Source: Caulobacteraceae bacterium (GTDB lineage Bacteria; Pseudomonadota; Alphaproteobacteria; Caulobacterales; Caulobacteraceae). From it: a stretch of DNA of 42,729 nucleotides. The notes under the pieces were generated by a model. That model had not been told where the DNA came from. It saw nothing but the letters and a program-made list of their open reading frames with translations, and made no database searches. The stretch lies in NCBI GenBank assembly GCA_027452265.1, contig DAIDGR010000093.1:1-42729 (forward strand), given 5' to 3'. Shown here one piece after another: positions 42,520 through 42,729 of this stretch. The position numbers were made by a program, and so were the translations under genes. Each line of letters starts with the position of its first letter. Position 1 is the stretch's first letter.

Positions 42520-42729
42520 TCAGGGCAGAAGGCGCGCGCCGGGAAACCCGGCCCCGGCCAAGGCTCCCGCCAGGGTCGGCCCATCCTCGCCAGGAGGCGC
42601 CGCGACCACCACGCGCCATAGGGTCTGGTCGCCCCGGGTCACCGGCTCCAGACTGACCGCGCCAAACCGGCCGAGCGTCTGGGCGGCCGCCCGGGCATTG
42701 GCGGGATCGGCGAAGGCGCCGGCCTGGAC
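42520..42729 (-). CDS. SPOR-domain protein, C-terminal end (partial; probably RlpA or a D,D-carboxypeptidase)
   Basis: The last 69 codons of a protein that starts beyond the window. They form most of a SPOR domain: VQAGAFADPANARAAAQTLG, then a beta strand LEPVTRGDQTLWRVVVAAP and a final helix ending ARLLP. SPOR domains bind denuded glycan strands at the division septum. In related genomes the genes upstream of tmk are rlpA (septal lytic transglycosylase with a SPOR domain) and a dac D-alanyl-D-alanine carboxypeptidase, which sometimes also has one. Which of the two this is cannot be told from the fragment. It ends 60 bp before tmk. Confidence 0.8.
   Translation of the reverse strand, partial: VQAGAFADPANARAAAQTLGRFGAVSLEPVTRGDQTLWRVVVAAPPGEDGPTLAGALAGAGFPGARLLP

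Noticed and set aside
1-42729. CRISPR arrays, tRNA or rRNA genes, prophage genes
   Set aside because: No regularly spaced repeats, no cloverleaf or rRNA sequence and no phage structural genes were recognised on either strand.

Overview
The window is high-GC DNA (about two thirds G+C by eye) from an alphaproteobacterium. It is most likely a Caulobacterales member close to Caulobacter or Phenylobacterium. The main reason is the gene order folK-rpoZ-spoT-pyrE-pdxJ-acpS-lepB-rnc-era-recO with parC nearby, together with a two-domain cold-shock protein, NodT-type efflux, and many 4-nt stop/start overlaps. Genus placement is inference.

Layout. 1-6.1 kb: the hrpB 3' end, then a leftward run (23S rRNA-type methyltransferase, TrmH-family methyltransferase, PIG-L deacetylase, class III aminotransferase, galE) and a TetR regulator. 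6.2-12.4 kb: a 94-bp structured repeat, a soluble lytic transglycosylase, dapA-smpB, a class III CoA-transferase, a family 5 uracil-DNA glycosylase and folK, the last two with overlapping divergent start codons. 12.4-20.2 kb: the housekeeping run rpoZ-spoT-pyrE-pdxJ-acpS-lepB-rnc-era-recO. 20.2-24.5 kb: a leftward operon for an HlyD/ABC/outer-membrane-channel exporter. 24.8-32.6 kb: parC, a DUF1272 protein, a dienelactone hydrolase, a persulfide-dioxygenase-like protein with a TauE sulfite exporter, an OtnC/OtnK acid-sugar pair and a HAD phosphatase. 35.2-42.7 kb: nine leftward genes (PPK2, FeS photolyase, double cold-shock protein, PurN-like, PhnP-like, TatD, holB, tmk, SPOR protein).

The most interesting place is 32.6-35.2 kb. 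A complete ISNCY/IS1202-type element (32653-35103) has TGT...ACA ends, an exact 6-bp target duplication (TCCAAA) and repeated ATGTC sites near each end. Besides its transposase it carries an unrelated gene whose product ends in an Imm50-like immunity domain. Directly beside its right end is a 28-bp sequence (35109-35136) that looks like a XerC/XerD recombination site (dif). Three further facts suggest this is the chromosomal dif in the replication terminus. The site lies between convergent genes. Every gene to its right runs leftward. By-eye hits to the E. coli-type KOPS octamer GGGNAGGG reverse polarity at this point: 16 rightward against 2 leftward on the left, and 1 against 5 on the right. 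Most of the left-side hits lie inside genes on the opposite strand, so gene direction does not explain them.

Other points of note: spoT has no ATG, GTG or TTG start in its proper place and probably starts at a CTG; two 94-bp copies of a three-hairpin repeat lie 30 kb apart; and TatD, ParC and LepB have substitutions at normally conserved positions. No rRNA, tRNA, CRISPR or prophage genes were recognised.
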